Under the pieces are notes generated by a model. That model worked only from the letters and a program-made list of their open reading frames with translations, made no database searches and was not told the origin of the DNA. Position numbers and translations under genes: made by a program. From the NCBI GenBank assembly GCA_964388455.1, contig CAYMAN010000004.1, positions 1 to 64,000 on the forward strand: a DNA stretch of 64,000 nucleotides, read 5' to 3'. The stretch's first letter is position 1. Each line of letters opens with the position of its first letter. Positions 52,874 to 60,803 of the stretch are shown piece after piece. This DNA is from JBBRWO01 sp964388455 (GTDB lineage: Bacteria; Actinomycetota; Coriobacteriia; Anaerosomatales; JAAXUF01).

Positions 52874-54628
52874 GTGCGAGAGATCAACCTGCGCTATGTC
52901 GACGAGACGTATGACGACAACGGCCTGCTTACGAGCTTTGGCCTGCACTATCCCGAGACCTACAACTTCGGCTACGACGTGGTCGACGACATCGCAGTAA
53001 ACGACCCTGAGCGCCGCGCCATGGTGTGGTGCAACCCAGAGGGCGAGGAGCACACCTTCACCTTCGCCGACATGAAGCACTGGTCCGACAAGACTGCGAA
53101 CTACCTCGCATCGCAGGGTATCGGCAAGGGCGACGTGGTCATGGTCATCATGCGCCGTCACTACCAGTTCTGGTTCACCGCCGTGGCGTTGCACAAGCTG
53201 GGCGCGATCCTGGTCCCGGCCACGTTCATGCTCAAGGAGCACGACCTCGAGTACCGCCTCAACAGCGCGCAGATCTCGACGATCATCTGCACGTCGATCG
53301 GCGACATCGCCCGTACCGTCGACAACGTGCAGCCGAGCTGCCCGTCGCTCAAGACGAAGCTCATCATGAACGGCGGCGGTGGTGGCACGATCGCCGACCC
53401 GGTCGCTGCTGCTGCGGCCGGTATGGGGCCTGCGCTCAGCGGGCCCGACGGCATCTGCGCCGCGCGCACCGAGCGCGAGGGCTGGCTCGACTTCAACGCC
53501 GGCGTCACTGAGGCGTCGCCCGAGTTCGCGCGCGTCGACACGCTCGCGGCCGACCCGTTCCTGCTCTACTTCTCCTCGGGTACCACCGGCAACCCCAAGA
53601 TGGTGCTGCACGACGGCGCCTACACGCTGGCGCACATCCCCACCGCCAAGCACTGGCACAACGTCGTCAGCGATGGCGGCAACCACCTGACGATCGCCGA
53701 CACCGGCTGGGCCAAGTCGGTCTGGGGCAAGCTCTACGGCCAGTGGGCGATGGAGGCGTGCGTATTCACCTACGACTTCGACCGCTTCGATCCCGCCGAG
53801 ATACTCGCGATGATCGACCGCCACCGCATCACCACCATCTGCTGCCCGCCGACGATGTTTCGCATGATGATGGCCGCCGGCATGGCCGAGCACGACCTGT
53901 CGTCGCTCACCTTCTGCACGACCGCCGGCGAGGCGCTCAACCCCGACCTGTTCGAGGGCTGGCGCGAGCACACCGGTCTGGACCTGGTCGAGGGCTTCGG
54001 CCAGACCGAGACGCCGCTGCTCGTCGCCAACCTGGTGGGCATGGTCTGCAAGCCGGGTTCGATGGGCAAGCCGTCCCCGCAGTTCACCATCGAGATCCAG
54101 GACGACGACGGCGTGAAGTGCGCGCCCGGCCAGACCGGTGAGATCGTCCTCAAGCTCGACCCGCGTCCGGACGGCGTCATGCTCGGCTACTACCGCGCCG
54201 AGGAGAAGACCAACGAGGCGATGCACGACGGCTGGTACCACACCGGCGACATCGCCTGGGCCGATGAGGACGGCTACTTCTGGTACGTGGGCCGCAACGA
54301 CGACGTCATCAAGTCGTCCGGTTACCGCATCGGGCCGTTTGAGGTCGAGAGCGTGCTACTCGAGCACGACTCCGTGCGCGAGTGCGCGGTCACGGGTGTG
54401 CACGACGACGTCCGCGGCAAGGCCGTCAAGGCGACGATCGTGCTGAACGACGGCTACGCCGGCAGCGACGAACTCGCCAAGGAGCTGCAGACCTGGGTGA
54501 AGAAGCGGACCGCGCCGTACAAGTACCCGCGCATCATCGACTTCGTGGAAGCGCTGCCCAAGACGGTCAACGGCAAGATCCGCCGAGCGGCGATCCGGGA
54601 CAACGACGCGGGCAACCGCGAGGAGTAG
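52874..54628 (+). CDS. AMP-forming acyl-CoA synthetase
   Basis: ANL-family ligase of 584 residues. The P-loop LLYFSSGTTGNPKMVLH, adenine motif GFGQTETPLL, YHTGDIAW, hinge GRNDDVIKSSGYRIGPFEVE, and catalytic Lys in KTVNGKIRR are all present, so it should be active. The class looks like medium-chain or acetyl/propionyl-CoA synthetase; substrate cannot be fixed. GTG 52874 has GAGGA upstream; the open frame begins earlier within the regulator gene. Confidence 0.93.
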   Translation: MREINLRYVDETYDDNGLLTSFGLHYPETYNFGYDVVDDIAVNDPERRAMVWCNPEGEEHTFTFADMKHWSDKTANYLASQGIGKGDVVMVIMRRHYQFWFTAVALHKLGAILVPATFMLKEHDLEYRLNSAQISTIICTSIGDIARTVDNVQPSCPSLKTKLIMNGGGGGTIADPVAAAAAGMGPALSGPDGICAARTEREGWLDFNAGVTEASPEFARVDTLAADPFLLYFSSGTTGNPKMVLHDGAYTLAHIPTAKHWHNVVSDGGNHLTIADTGWAKSVWGKLYGQWAMEACVFTYDFDRFDPAEILAMIDRHRITTICCPPTMFRMMMAAGMAEHDLSSLTFCTTAGEALNPDLFEGWREHTGLDLVEGFGQTETPLLVANLVGMVCKPGSMGKPSPQFTIEIQDDDGVKCAPGQTGEIVLKLDPRPDGVMLGYYRAEEKTNEAMHDGWYHTGDIAWADEDGYFWYVGRNDDVIKSSGYRIGPFEVESVLLEHDSVRECAVTGVHDDVRGKAVKATIVLNDGYAGSDELAKELQTWVKKRTAPYKYPRIIDFVEALPKTVNGKIRRAAIRDNDAGNREE

Positions 54629-54663
54629 GGGGCGGGCGCCGACGGGCGAGCGCGCAGACTCGG

Positions 54664-55053
54664 CTACGGGCGACGGCTGTGGGCGCGGAAGGCGGCTGCG
54701 ATGGCGGCCTTGTCGGCGCGGCCCTCGGCTGTGGCGATGACGAGGTCGTAGATCGTGTCCTCGGGCATGCCGATGGCGACGCCGTTGAGCGCGAGAAGGA
54801 TGCGCGCGGTGACGGCGCCGACCCGCTTGTTGCCGTCCACGAACGGATGATTGTTCACGAGATGGAACAGGTACGCAGCGGCCATCTCGAAGAGGTCCTT
54901 GTGTGCGTACTCCTCGCCGAAGCCGACCTGCGGCATTGCCAGCGCGGAAAGCAGCAGCCCCTCATCGCGAACCCCGGCCAATCCACCGTAGCGGTTGACC
55001 TGGTCGATGTTGATCGCAACGACCTCATCAAAGGTCAGGAAGAGTGGCTCCAT
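54664..55053 (-). CDS. doc: Doc-family toxin (Fic fold)
   Basis: Death-on-curing toxin of 129 residues. The Fic/Doc motif HLVNNHPFVDGNKRVGAVTARILLALNG is intact (HPFVDGNK), so kinase activity on elongation factor Tu, as for phage P1 Doc, is likely. LTFDEVVAINIDQVNRYGG..VRDEGLLLSALAMP is the usual N-terminus. It starts 1 nt after the antitoxin stop. Confidence 0.93.
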   Translation of the reverse strand: MEPLFLTFDEVVAINIDQVNRYGGLAGVRDEGLLLSALAMPQVGFGEEYAHKDLFEMAAAYLFHLVNNHPFVDGNKRVGAVTARILLALNGVAIGMPEDTIYDLVIATAEGRADKAAIAAAFRAHSRRP

Positions 55054-55054
55054 G

Positions 55055-55288
55055 TCACTGCGCCAGACGCTTCAGCGCGCCGCCCCAGGCTTGGTTCGCT
55101 TCCTCGAGCGCGTACTCGAACGCCAGCCGACGCTCCTCCTCGGCGGACTTGACCGGTGTGATGGTGAGTGAGGTGCCGTTGGTGGTGATGGTGAACTCGC
55201 TGTCCTCGGTCGCGCCGATGATCTCGAGGATGGGCTTGTCGATGATGAGGGCGCGGCTGTTGCCGTGGCGGACGAGCTTCTTGATCAT
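55055..55288 (-). CDS. AbrB/MazE-type antitoxin paired with Doc
   Basis: Antitoxin of 77 residues: swapped-hairpin DNA-binding domain (KKLVRHGNSRALIIDKPILEIIGATEDSEFTITTNGTSLTITPV) and a helical, acidic C-terminus that would neutralise the toxin. AGGAG precedes the ATG. First in the operon. A near copy without a toxin lies at 58112-58345. Confidence 0.92.
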   Translation of the reverse strand: MIKKLVRHGNSRALIIDKPILEIIGATEDSEFTITTNGTSLTITPVKSAEEERRLAFEYALEEANQAWGGALKRLAQ

Positions 55289-55329
55289 GGCGTGCTCCTG
55301 AGCCGAGGACGGGGTGTGGTCGTGTGACG

Positions 55330-55358
55330 AGTATACCCATGTATATACGGTAGGTCAC
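55330..55358 (-). promoter_or_regulatory. Promoter with GTATA repeats for the antitoxin-Doc operon
   Basis: Minus strand: -35 GTGACC (55358-55353), 17-nt spacer, -10 TATACT (55335-55330). The spacer contains GTATATAC, so GTATA-type half-sites cover the promoter, fitting autoregulation by the AbrB-type antitoxin. Confidence 0.5.
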
Positions 55359-55392
55359 GCATGGTCACGGGTTTGTGCTCGGCGCAGCGTCC

Positions 55393-55422
55393 TTGCGTTC
55401 CGCAGATAGATTGTGTACAATC
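55393..55422 (+). promoter_or_regulatory. Promoter with overlapping MarR-type palindrome
   Basis: -35 TTGCGT (55393-55398), 17-nt spacer, -10 TACAAT (55416-55421). GATTGT-GT-ACAATC (55409-55422) is a perfect palindrome covering the -10 box. ATTGT/ACAAT half-sites are of the kind bound by MarR/OhrR repressors. The operon downstream ends with an OhrR-like gene, so repression by that protein is the natural reading. Confidence 0.6.
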
Positions 55423-55483
55423 CGATTGCGTCATCGTGATTGACCAATGCGCCCGCCCTTGGGCTCAGTCTTCGGAGGTAGGC

Positions 55484-55759
55484 ATGCACGACACCGATAC
55501 GACCTCGAACTCGCCGCTCCAGACCCTGCTCGACGTGCCTGCCAACGTGGCGTTCCGCATCGAGTCGGCAAGCCAGGCCGTGCGCGAGCTTGGCTACTAC
55601 GCGCTCCTCGGTCTTCGCGTGGGTGGGTTCGCCCGCGTGTTGGCCAGGTATCCGGAGCGCCATCCGCGCTTCATCGAACTCGAGCTCGAGAACGAGCTGA
55701 TCTCGCTACCCGTCGGCCTCGCGGCCCAGGTTCGGGTCAGCCCCGTCTGCGCCTCCTGA
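55484..55759 (+). CDS. Small conserved-looking protein, first in the peroxide operon
   Basis: Not recognised. A 91-residue soluble protein with a helical stretch NVAFRIESASQAVRELGYYALLGLRVGGFARVLARY and an acidic RFIELELENELISLP segment. ATG 55484 has GGAGG 5 nt upstream and lies 63 nt downstream of the promoter described above. The gpx gene begins 40 nt after it, so it is probably part of the same operon. No signal peptide. Confidence 0.65.
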   Translation: MHDTDTTSNSPLQTLLDVPANVAFRIESASQAVRELGYYALLGLRVGGFARVLARYPERHPRFIELELENELISLPVGLAAQVRVSPVCAS

Positions 55760-55799
55760 TCACTGCCCGCAACCTTCACCCAGAAACGGAGATCCTCAT

Positions 55800-56333
55800 A
55801 TGACGGTTCACAGCTACACCGTGAAAGACGGCACCGGCACCGACGTCGCGCTGTCCCAGTACGACGGCAAGGTCCTGCTCATCGTCAACACCGCCACCAA
55901 GTGCGGCCTGACGCCGCAGTACGAGGCCCTCGAGGCCATGTACGAGAAGTACCACGACCGCGGCTTCGAGATCCTCGACTTCCCGTCCAACCAGTTCCTG
56001 AGCCAGGCGCCGGGCACCGACGAGGAGATCACCGAGTTCTGCACGCTCAAGTACGGCACAACGTTTCCGCGGTTCGCGAAGATCGACGTGAACGGTGCCG
56101 ACGCGGCCCCGCTCTTCACCTATCTCAAGTCCGCCGCCAAGACCGACGCCGACGACGCCGAGGCGAGCGCGTTTCGCAAGATTCTCGCTGATCTGAGGCA
56201 GTCAGTCCTGGGCGATGACATAAAGTGGAACTTCACCAAGTTCCTCGTGAACCGGGACGGCACAGTCGTGAAGCGCTTCGGCCCCACCTTCAAGCCGGCC
56301 GACATCGAGGCCCGCGTCGAGGCACTGCTCTAG
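55800..56333 (+). CDS. gpx: Glutathione-peroxidase-family thiol peroxidase
   Basis: Peroxidase of 177 residues. The active site has Cys35 (NTATKCGLTPQYEALE), Gln in DFPSNQF and Trp in KWNFTKFLV, the normal Gpx triad with Cys rather than selenocysteine. Bacterial forms mostly use thioredoxin. An insert of about 20 residues (AAKTDADDAEASAFRK) replaces the usual loop before the Trp. The OhrR-like gene follows 11 nt later. Confidence 0.94.
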   Translation: MTVHSYTVKDGTGTDVALSQYDGKVLLIVNTATKCGLTPQYEALEAMYEKYHDRGFEILDFPSNQFLSQAPGTDEEITEFCTLKYGTTFPRFAKIDVNGADAAPLFTYLKSAAKTDADDAEASAFRKILADLRQSVLGDDIKWNFTKFLVNRDGTVVKRFGPTFKPADIEARVEALL

Positions 56334-56344
56334 AGGAGAACTCC

Positions 56345-56794
56345 ATGAACGACTCGGCTCTGAGACTCGACAACCAGCTGTGCTTCCCGCTCTACGCGGC
56401 GTCTCGGCGGATCATCAAGCTCTACCGCCCCGTCCTGGACCCGCTCGGGCTGACCTACACGCAATACATCACGCTGCTCGCCCTGTGGGAGCGCGACGGC
56501 GAGACCGTCACGGCGCTGGGGGAGCGGCTGTTTCTGGACTCGGGAACGCTCACGCCGCTGCTCAAGAAGCTCGAGTCGCAAGGTTTGGTTCAGCGCGAGC
56601 GCAGCCTTGAGGACGAACGCAACGTCCTGATCCGGTTGACCGCCGCAGGTCGCGCCCTCAAGACGCAAGCCGCGGCCGTGCCTGGCCAGATTGCATCGTG
56701 CGTGAACCTGTCGATGCCAGATGCCAGGGAGCTTCACCGCATCCTGCACCTGCTGCTCGCAGACGATGCACTGGTTGAGTGCCCCGCCGAGTAG
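56345..56794 (+). CDS. OhrR-like MarR-family peroxide sensor
   Basis: Winged-helix repressor of 149 residues. The N-terminal reactive Cys13 is in LDNQLCFPLYAASRRI, as in OhrR. A second Cys119 lies in QIASCVNLS, 106 residues on, close to the spacing of the two-Cys OhrR type. The DNA-binding core is VTALGERLFLDSGTLTPLLKKLESQGLVQRER, wing LEDERNVLIRLT. GAGGAG precedes ATG 56345. Likely represses its own operon through the palindrome at 55409-55422 and lets go on peroxide oxidation. Confidence 0.92.
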   Translation: MNDSALRLDNQLCFPLYAASRRIIKLYRPVLDPLGLTYTQYITLLALWERDGETVTALGERLFLDSGTLTPLLKKLESQGLVQRERSLEDERNVLIRLTAAGRALKTQAAAVPGQIASCVNLSMPDARELHRILHLLLADDALVECPAE

Positions 56795-56865
56795 CGGTCA
56801 CACGCTGACTCCATCGGCCCAGCACGCTGTGTGGGCCGATGGAGTCGAACGCGGAATGGCTGGGC

Positions 56866-57813
56866 TTATTCTGTGGTGTTGGCAGGCTCCGAGGGGAGCT
56901 CACACCCATTGCGGGTCTTCCACACGGAGTAGGCCATCGAAGTGCCTACAGTGCCCAGGATGACTGCGATCGAGAGCGGGATCGGAACGTGCACCACGTC
57001 GACGAGCAACATCTTGGCACCCACGAATCCGAGAACGATGGCGAGACCGTAGTGAAGGTACTGGAACCGGTTCATGCAGCCCGCGAGCGCGAAGTACAGC
57101 GACCGCAAGCCGAGAATCGCGAACACGTTGGACGTGAAGACGATGAACGGGTCGCTGGAGATGGCGAGCACGGCCGGCACGGAGTCGACGGCGAAGACGA
57201 GGTCGGCCGATTCGACGGCGATCAGAGCCAGCGCCAGACCGGTGAAAATGAGCTTCCCGCCGGAGCGGTAAGCGAACGCTCCGCCCTGGTAACCGCAGTC
57301 GATGGGCAGGTAGCGCTCGGCCAGCCGGACCAGCGGGTTGCGGCGAGGGTCACCGCTCGCCTCGTCTGTTCGCCACATCTTGATTGCGGTGAGGACGAGG
57401 AATGCGCCGAACACGTAGATGATCCAGTGGAAGCGCTCGAGCAGCGCGATTCCGCCAAAGATGAACATGAGACGGAACACGATCGCGCCGAGGATGCCCC
57501 AGAACAGGACCTTGTGCTGGTACTTGGCCGCGATTCCTAGCGACGAGAACACGATGACGAACACGAACAGGTTATCGACGCTCAGCGACTTCTCGATGAG
57601 GTAGGCGGCGAGGTACTGCTGAGCCACAACTTCGCCGCGCCATAGCCACAGACCGGCACCAAAGATGAGCGCGAGGCTGATCCAGCCAACAGACCACCAG
57701 ATGGCCTCCTTGACGCTCGTCTCCTTATCGGTACGATGCGCGACCATGAGGTCGAGAAGCAGCAGAACGACGATAACAACGCTGAATAGTAGCCACGGAA
57801 GAAGTTCGCCCAT
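56866..57813 (-). CDS. TerC/Alx-family manganese exporter
   Basis: Integral membrane protein of 315 residues with about eight or nine helices. The two conserved acidic motifs of the family are present: SLSVDNLFVFVIVF and ALIAVESADLVFAVDSVPAVLAI, whose Asp/Glu residues bind metal. TerC/Alx proteins export Mn(II). The yybP-ykoY riboswitch directly upstream supports this assignment. The ATG has AAAGG upstream. Confidence 0.94.
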   Translation of the reverse strand: MGELLPWLLFSVVIVVLLLLDLMVAHRTDKETSVKEAIWWSVGWISLALIFGAGLWLWRGEVVAQQYLAAYLIEKSLSVDNLFVFVIVFSSLGIAAKYQHKVLFWGILGAIVFRLMFIFGGIALLERFHWIIYVFGAFLVLTAIKMWRTDEASGDPRRNPLVRLAERYLPIDCGYQGGAFAYRSGGKLIFTGLALALIAVESADLVFAVDSVPAVLAISSDPFIVFTSNVFAILGLRSLYFALAGCMNRFQYLHYGLAIVLGFVGAKMLLVDVVHVPIPLSIAVILGTVGTSMAYSVWKTRNGCELPSEPANTTE

Positions 57814-57929
57814 TGGGGTTGTGCCTTTCTTGTTGCAGGAGAGGGTTAGCCGATGGTCTCGGGGAGTTTGAGCAGAATCTGTATGCCGAACGCCTCCTTG
57901 CTGTAGTCCAGAGGCATTCGAGAATGGGC

Positions 57930-58042
57930 CTCCGGCATGGATACATGCCGAAGGTCTTGCCGCTTAGTGCGCGTCCGGGACCGATCGGTCCGTAATGACG
58001 AACGCGCCGCCCAGAGTTCAGGCCGGCTACTCCCCTTCGAGT
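57930..58042 (-). ncRNA. yybP-ykoY manganese riboswitch upstream of terC
   Basis: Read on the minus strand, the element begins with the conserved loop GGGGAGTAGCC (58035-58025). It has CGTCATTACGG in the second loop region (near 57990) and GCAAGACCTTCGG (57960-57948). P1 pairs TCGAAGG with CCTTCGG. A hairpin CGGCATG/CATGCCG follows at once (57946-57933). These sequences are the hallmark of the Mn2+-sensing yybP-ykoY class, which controls terC/alx/mntP genes. The promoter at 58050 places the start of transcription right at the 5' end. Confidence 0.9.
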
Positions 58043-58049
58043 TCTGGAG

Positions 58050-58078
58050 ATGCTACGTGCTTGTGACCTCGCTGGCAA
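58050..58078 (-). promoter_or_regulatory. Promoter of the riboswitch-terC transcript
   Basis: Minus strand: -35 TTGCCA (58078-58073), 17-nt spacer, -10 TAGCAT (58055-58050). Transcription would start near 58043, at the first base of the riboswitch. Confidence 0.65.
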
Positions 58079-58111
58079 GACCAGAGTGGGTTTTGCTGGT
58101 GCCGCGCGACG

Positions 58112-58345
58112 CTACTTTGAGGGCTTGTAGACGGTGCCGCCGTAGCGCTTGAGGGCCTCGTCGGTGGCGTACTTGGCGGCGATGAGGTGCTCGTCCTCGG
58201 CGGACTTCACGGGGGTGATGGTGAGCGCGTTGCCGTCGGTGGTGATGGTGAGTTCCGTATCCACGGTGGCGCCGATGATCTCGAGGAGCGACGGATCGAT
58301 CACGAGTGCGAGGCCGTTGCCGTGCTTGATGAGCTTCTGCGTCAT
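58112..58345 (-). CDS. Orphan AbrB/MazE-type antitoxin, copy of the Doc antitoxin
   Basis: Protein of 77 residues, the same length as the antitoxin at 55055 and alike along most of its length (KLIKHGNGLALVIDPSLLEIIGATVDTELTITTDGNALTITPVKSAEDE). The DNA is also clearly similar. The end differs (LKRYGGTVYKPSK). No toxin gene follows; the next 34 nt are the terC promoter. It may be a leftover or an anti-addiction antitoxin. AGGAG precedes the ATG as in the other copy. Confidence 0.88.
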   Translation of the reverse strand: MTQKLIKHGNGLALVIDPSLLEIIGATVDTELTITTDGNALTITPVKSAEDEHLIAAKYATDEALKRYGGTVYKPSK

Positions 58346-58457
58346 GGAGGGACTCCTGAGCCAGTGGGTGCTGCGGGCGTCGTCCGAGTGTACTCCCGGG
58401 GTGTGGGGGAACTGTGGGCGGTGTGACCGCGGGCGCAGGAGCGGGATGGACGTGTGG

Positions 58458-59438
58458 TCAGCCGCCGGGGGTTTCGCGTCCCGCACTGGAGTCGGCCGGG
58501 CTTTCGCGTAGGGCTGACAGCCGTTCGGCCGCAGTCGCGAGCGTGTCGGGTGTGTGCAGGTAGCGCATCGCCGTCTGCATCTGCCGCCACCCGTGGATGT
58601 CCATGACCTCGCGGACCGTGGCGCCCGACTGCAGGTAGAGGCTGGCGCTGGTATGTCGCAGGTCATGAAAGCGCAGCCGAGGGGGCAGGCCGGCTCGGAG
58701 TACGGCCGGCTTGAAGACGCGCGCACGGAAGATGTCGAGATCGAGGGGCTTGCCGTTGGGCTGCGGGAAGACCAGGTTGCGGTCGCATGAGGGGCACTCG
58801 GCGCGCCAGCCTCGGAGCGCATCGGCGACGTGCGGGGGGAGTGGCACCACGCGGTCGTGTCCGGTTTTGGTCGAGCGTTGGGGGCGGTCGCGGAAGAGCG
58901 TCTTGTCGATGGTGGCCGTGTGCGCGACCAGGTCCACGTCGCGCCACGTGAGCGCGCGGAGCTCGCCGGCGCGGACTCCCACGTAGGCGGCGAAGGTGAT
59001 CATCGGGCGGTAGAACGCCGGCAGCTCTGCCAGGAGCGCTTCGATCTGGGCTGGCGTGAGGATCAGTCGCTCGTCGGCTGCGGGCGCTGACGCGTCGAAC
59101 CACGGCCCCGGGTCGGCGGGAAACGTTCCGATCCGGTGGTGCCAGCGCAGACACGCGCGCAGCGGGATGAGGACGTTGCTGACGCGCTTCGCCGAGATGC
59201 CTGTCGCGCTCAGGGCGATGGTGAAGTTCGCGATGGCGAGACCGTTGAAGTTAGACAGCGGTGTCTCGGCGAAGGCGGGGGACAGATGGCGCCGGTAGAT
59301 GCTGTCGTAGTCCGCGCGGGTCGAGGCGCGCAGAGGGTGTGTGCCCGCGCTGCGGTAGGCGAGCCAGAGCGACCAGGCCTGGGCGAAGGTGAGGTCGGCG
59401 GGTGGTGCGGGCGCGGGTGTGGCGGTGGGTGGTGGCAT
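58458..59438 (-). CDS. Tyrosine recombinase / phage-type integrase
   Basis: Integrase of 326 residues. SAM-like N-terminal core-binding region (LTFAQAWSLWLAYRSAGTHPLRASTRADYDSIY) and catalytic domain with Arg156 (VGVRAGELRAL), Lys191 (STKTGHD), His258/Arg261 (HDLRHTSASLYL), Trp284 in the H/W position and the nucleophile Tyr293 (MRYLH). All active residues are present. A zinc-like CPSC lies at about 216-219. It marks the border of the accessory region; no attachment site was found. Confidence 0.92.
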   Translation of the reverse strand: MPPPTATPAPAPPADLTFAQAWSLWLAYRSAGTHPLRASTRADYDSIYRRHLSPAFAETPLSNFNGLAIANFTIALSATGISAKRVSNVLIPLRACLRWHHRIGTFPADPGPWFDASAPAADERLILTPAQIEALLAELPAFYRPMITFAAYVGVRAGELRALTWRDVDLVAHTATIDKTLFRDRPQRSTKTGHDRVVPLPPHVADALRGWRAECPSCDRNLVFPQPNGKPLDLDIFRARVFKPAVLRAGLPPRLRFHDLRHTSASLYLQSGATVREVMDIHGWRQMQTAMRYLHTPDTLATAAERLSALRESPADSSAGRETPGG

Positions 59439-59512
59439 GGGGAGAAGTGTGGCAGGCGGGGGTTACCGGAAGCTGACTGGAAGCTGAACCGCGCGGAATC
59501 GCGCGTTTGAGA

Positions 59513-59556
59513 TTAACTCAATACGGTGAGATAATCATCTCAAGACATTGAGTTAA
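59513..59556. promoter_or_regulatory. Nested 44-bp symmetric palindrome upstream of the DUF4143 ATPase
   Basis: Outer arms TTAACTCAAT (59513-59522) and ATTGAGTTAA (59547-59556) are perfect. Inner arms TGAGAT (59527-59532) and ATCTCA (59537-59542) are perfect. Spacers are 4, 4 and 4 nt. The core CTCA thus occurs four times in alternating orientation. It ends 7 nt before ATG 59564, so a bound protein would block transcription or translation start. Confidence 0.75.
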
Positions 59557-59563
59557 GTGTGAA

Positions 59564-60778
59564 ATGGCTGGTGAGAATATGTACGAGAGGCCGATAACAG
59601 GGGTTCTTCGACGCCGTCTCACGGTGGAGCCCCGTCGATTCATCCAGATCGTGCTGGGTCCTAGACAGGTGGGCAAGACAACGTCGGTGCAAAGCGCGCT
59701 GCGGGACGTGACCCTGCCGGTGGTGTCGGGGAGTGCGGACATCCCCGGTCTTCAATCGAGCCAGTGGCTCTCCGAGATGTGGGTCGAGGCCCGCACGGTT
59801 CACGACACCTCGAAGTCGCCCGTGATCCTCTTTCTCGATGAGATACAGAAGGTCAGTGATTGGTCGGCCCTGGTCAAACGACTTTGGGACGAGGACTCGT
59901 GGAACGAGCGGGACATCAGAGTCGTGCTGACGGGATCGTCGCCGCTGCTGATGCAACAGGGGCTGAGCGAAAGCCTGGCGGGACGCTTTGAGGTGATTCG
60001 GGCGAGCCATTGGACATGGCCGGAGTGCCGCGAGGCGTTTGGCTGGGATGTGGACACGTTCATCTACTACGGCGGGTATCCCGGCGCCGCGTCATTGATT
60101 GACGAGCCCTCGCGGTGGCGCGATTACATCACCAATGCGGTGGTAGAGACCAGCGTCTCGCGCGACATTCTATTGATGACGAGGATCGACAAGCCGGCGC
60201 TGTTGCGCCAGGTGTTCTCGCTGGCGTGCGAGTACGCGGGACAGATTCTGACGTTCGAGAAGATGCTGGGTCAGCTTCAGGATGCGGGCAACACGACAAC
60301 CGTCGCCCACTACCTGGAGCTGCTCGACGGCGCCGGGATGGTCACCGGCCTACAGAAGTACTCAGCCGAGGCGGTTCGCAGACGCCGATCGTCGCCGAAG
60401 TTCGTTGTCCACAACACGGCACTGATGTCCGCTTTCGATCCACGCACGTTCAGTGCCGCTCGAGCGGAGCCACAGTGGTGGGGGCGGCTGGTCGAGGCTG
60501 CGGTGGGAGCGCACCTGAACACCATGACGCGCGCAGATCCATTCACGAACCTGCACTACTGGCGCGATCGGCGTGCGGGGGTGGATCTCGAGGTCGACTA
60601 CGTGCTGAAGACCGCGCAGGGACTCACGGCGGTGGAGGTGAAGAGCGGCGGTGACCAGGGCGCGCTCTCCGGTCTGGCTGCATTCTCGCTGGCTCACCCA
60701 GGGGCGCAGACACTGGTCGTCGGGACCGGGGGCATGCCGCTTGCGGAGTTCTTTGAGAACGAGTGGGTGTCGGTGTGA
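59564..60778 (+). CDS. AAA_14/DUF4143-family ATPase
   Basis: Protein of 404 residues. AAA_14 ATPase domain: RRFIQIVLGPRQVGKTTSV (Walker A), PVILFLDEIQKVSDW (Walker B), VVLTGSSPLLM (sensor 1), LAGRFEVI. The C-terminal DUF4143 domain has YLELLDGAGMVTGLQKYS and a nuclease-like end (DLEVDYVLKTAQGLTAVEVKSG), whose D-x-ExK is PD-(D/E)XK-like. Function of the family is unsettled, and many members lie in mobile DNA. ATG 59564 or 59579. Confidence 0.9.
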   Translation: MAGENMYERPITGVLRRRLTVEPRRFIQIVLGPRQVGKTTSVQSALRDVTLPVVSGSADIPGLQSSQWLSEMWVEARTVHDTSKSPVILFLDEIQKVSDWSALVKRLWDEDSWNERDIRVVLTGSSPLLMQQGLSESLAGRFEVIRASHWTWPECREAFGWDVDTFIYYGGYPGAASLIDEPSRWRDYITNAVVETSVSRDILLMTRIDKPALLRQVFSLACEYAGQILTFEKMLGQLQDAGNTTTVAHYLELLDGAGMVTGLQKYSAEAVRRRRSSPKFVVHNTALMSAFDPRTFSAARAEPQWWGRLVEAAVGAHLNTMTRADPFTNLHYWRDRRAGVDLEVDYVLKTAQGLTAVEVKSGGDQGALSGLAAFSLAHPGAQTLVVGTGGMPLAEFFENEWVSV

Positions 60779-60803
60779 CCTCGTGCGGGAATAGCCGAGA
60801 GGG

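Noticed and set aside
52820..54241. 473-residue open frame on the minus strand
   Set aside because: Antisense to the acyl-CoA synthetase, which has all its motifs.
58346..58457. Second toxin gene next to the orphan antitoxin
   Set aside because: The orphan ends at 58112, 34 nt from the terC promoter; on its other side only 112 nt remain before the integrase. No Doc-like motif is present.
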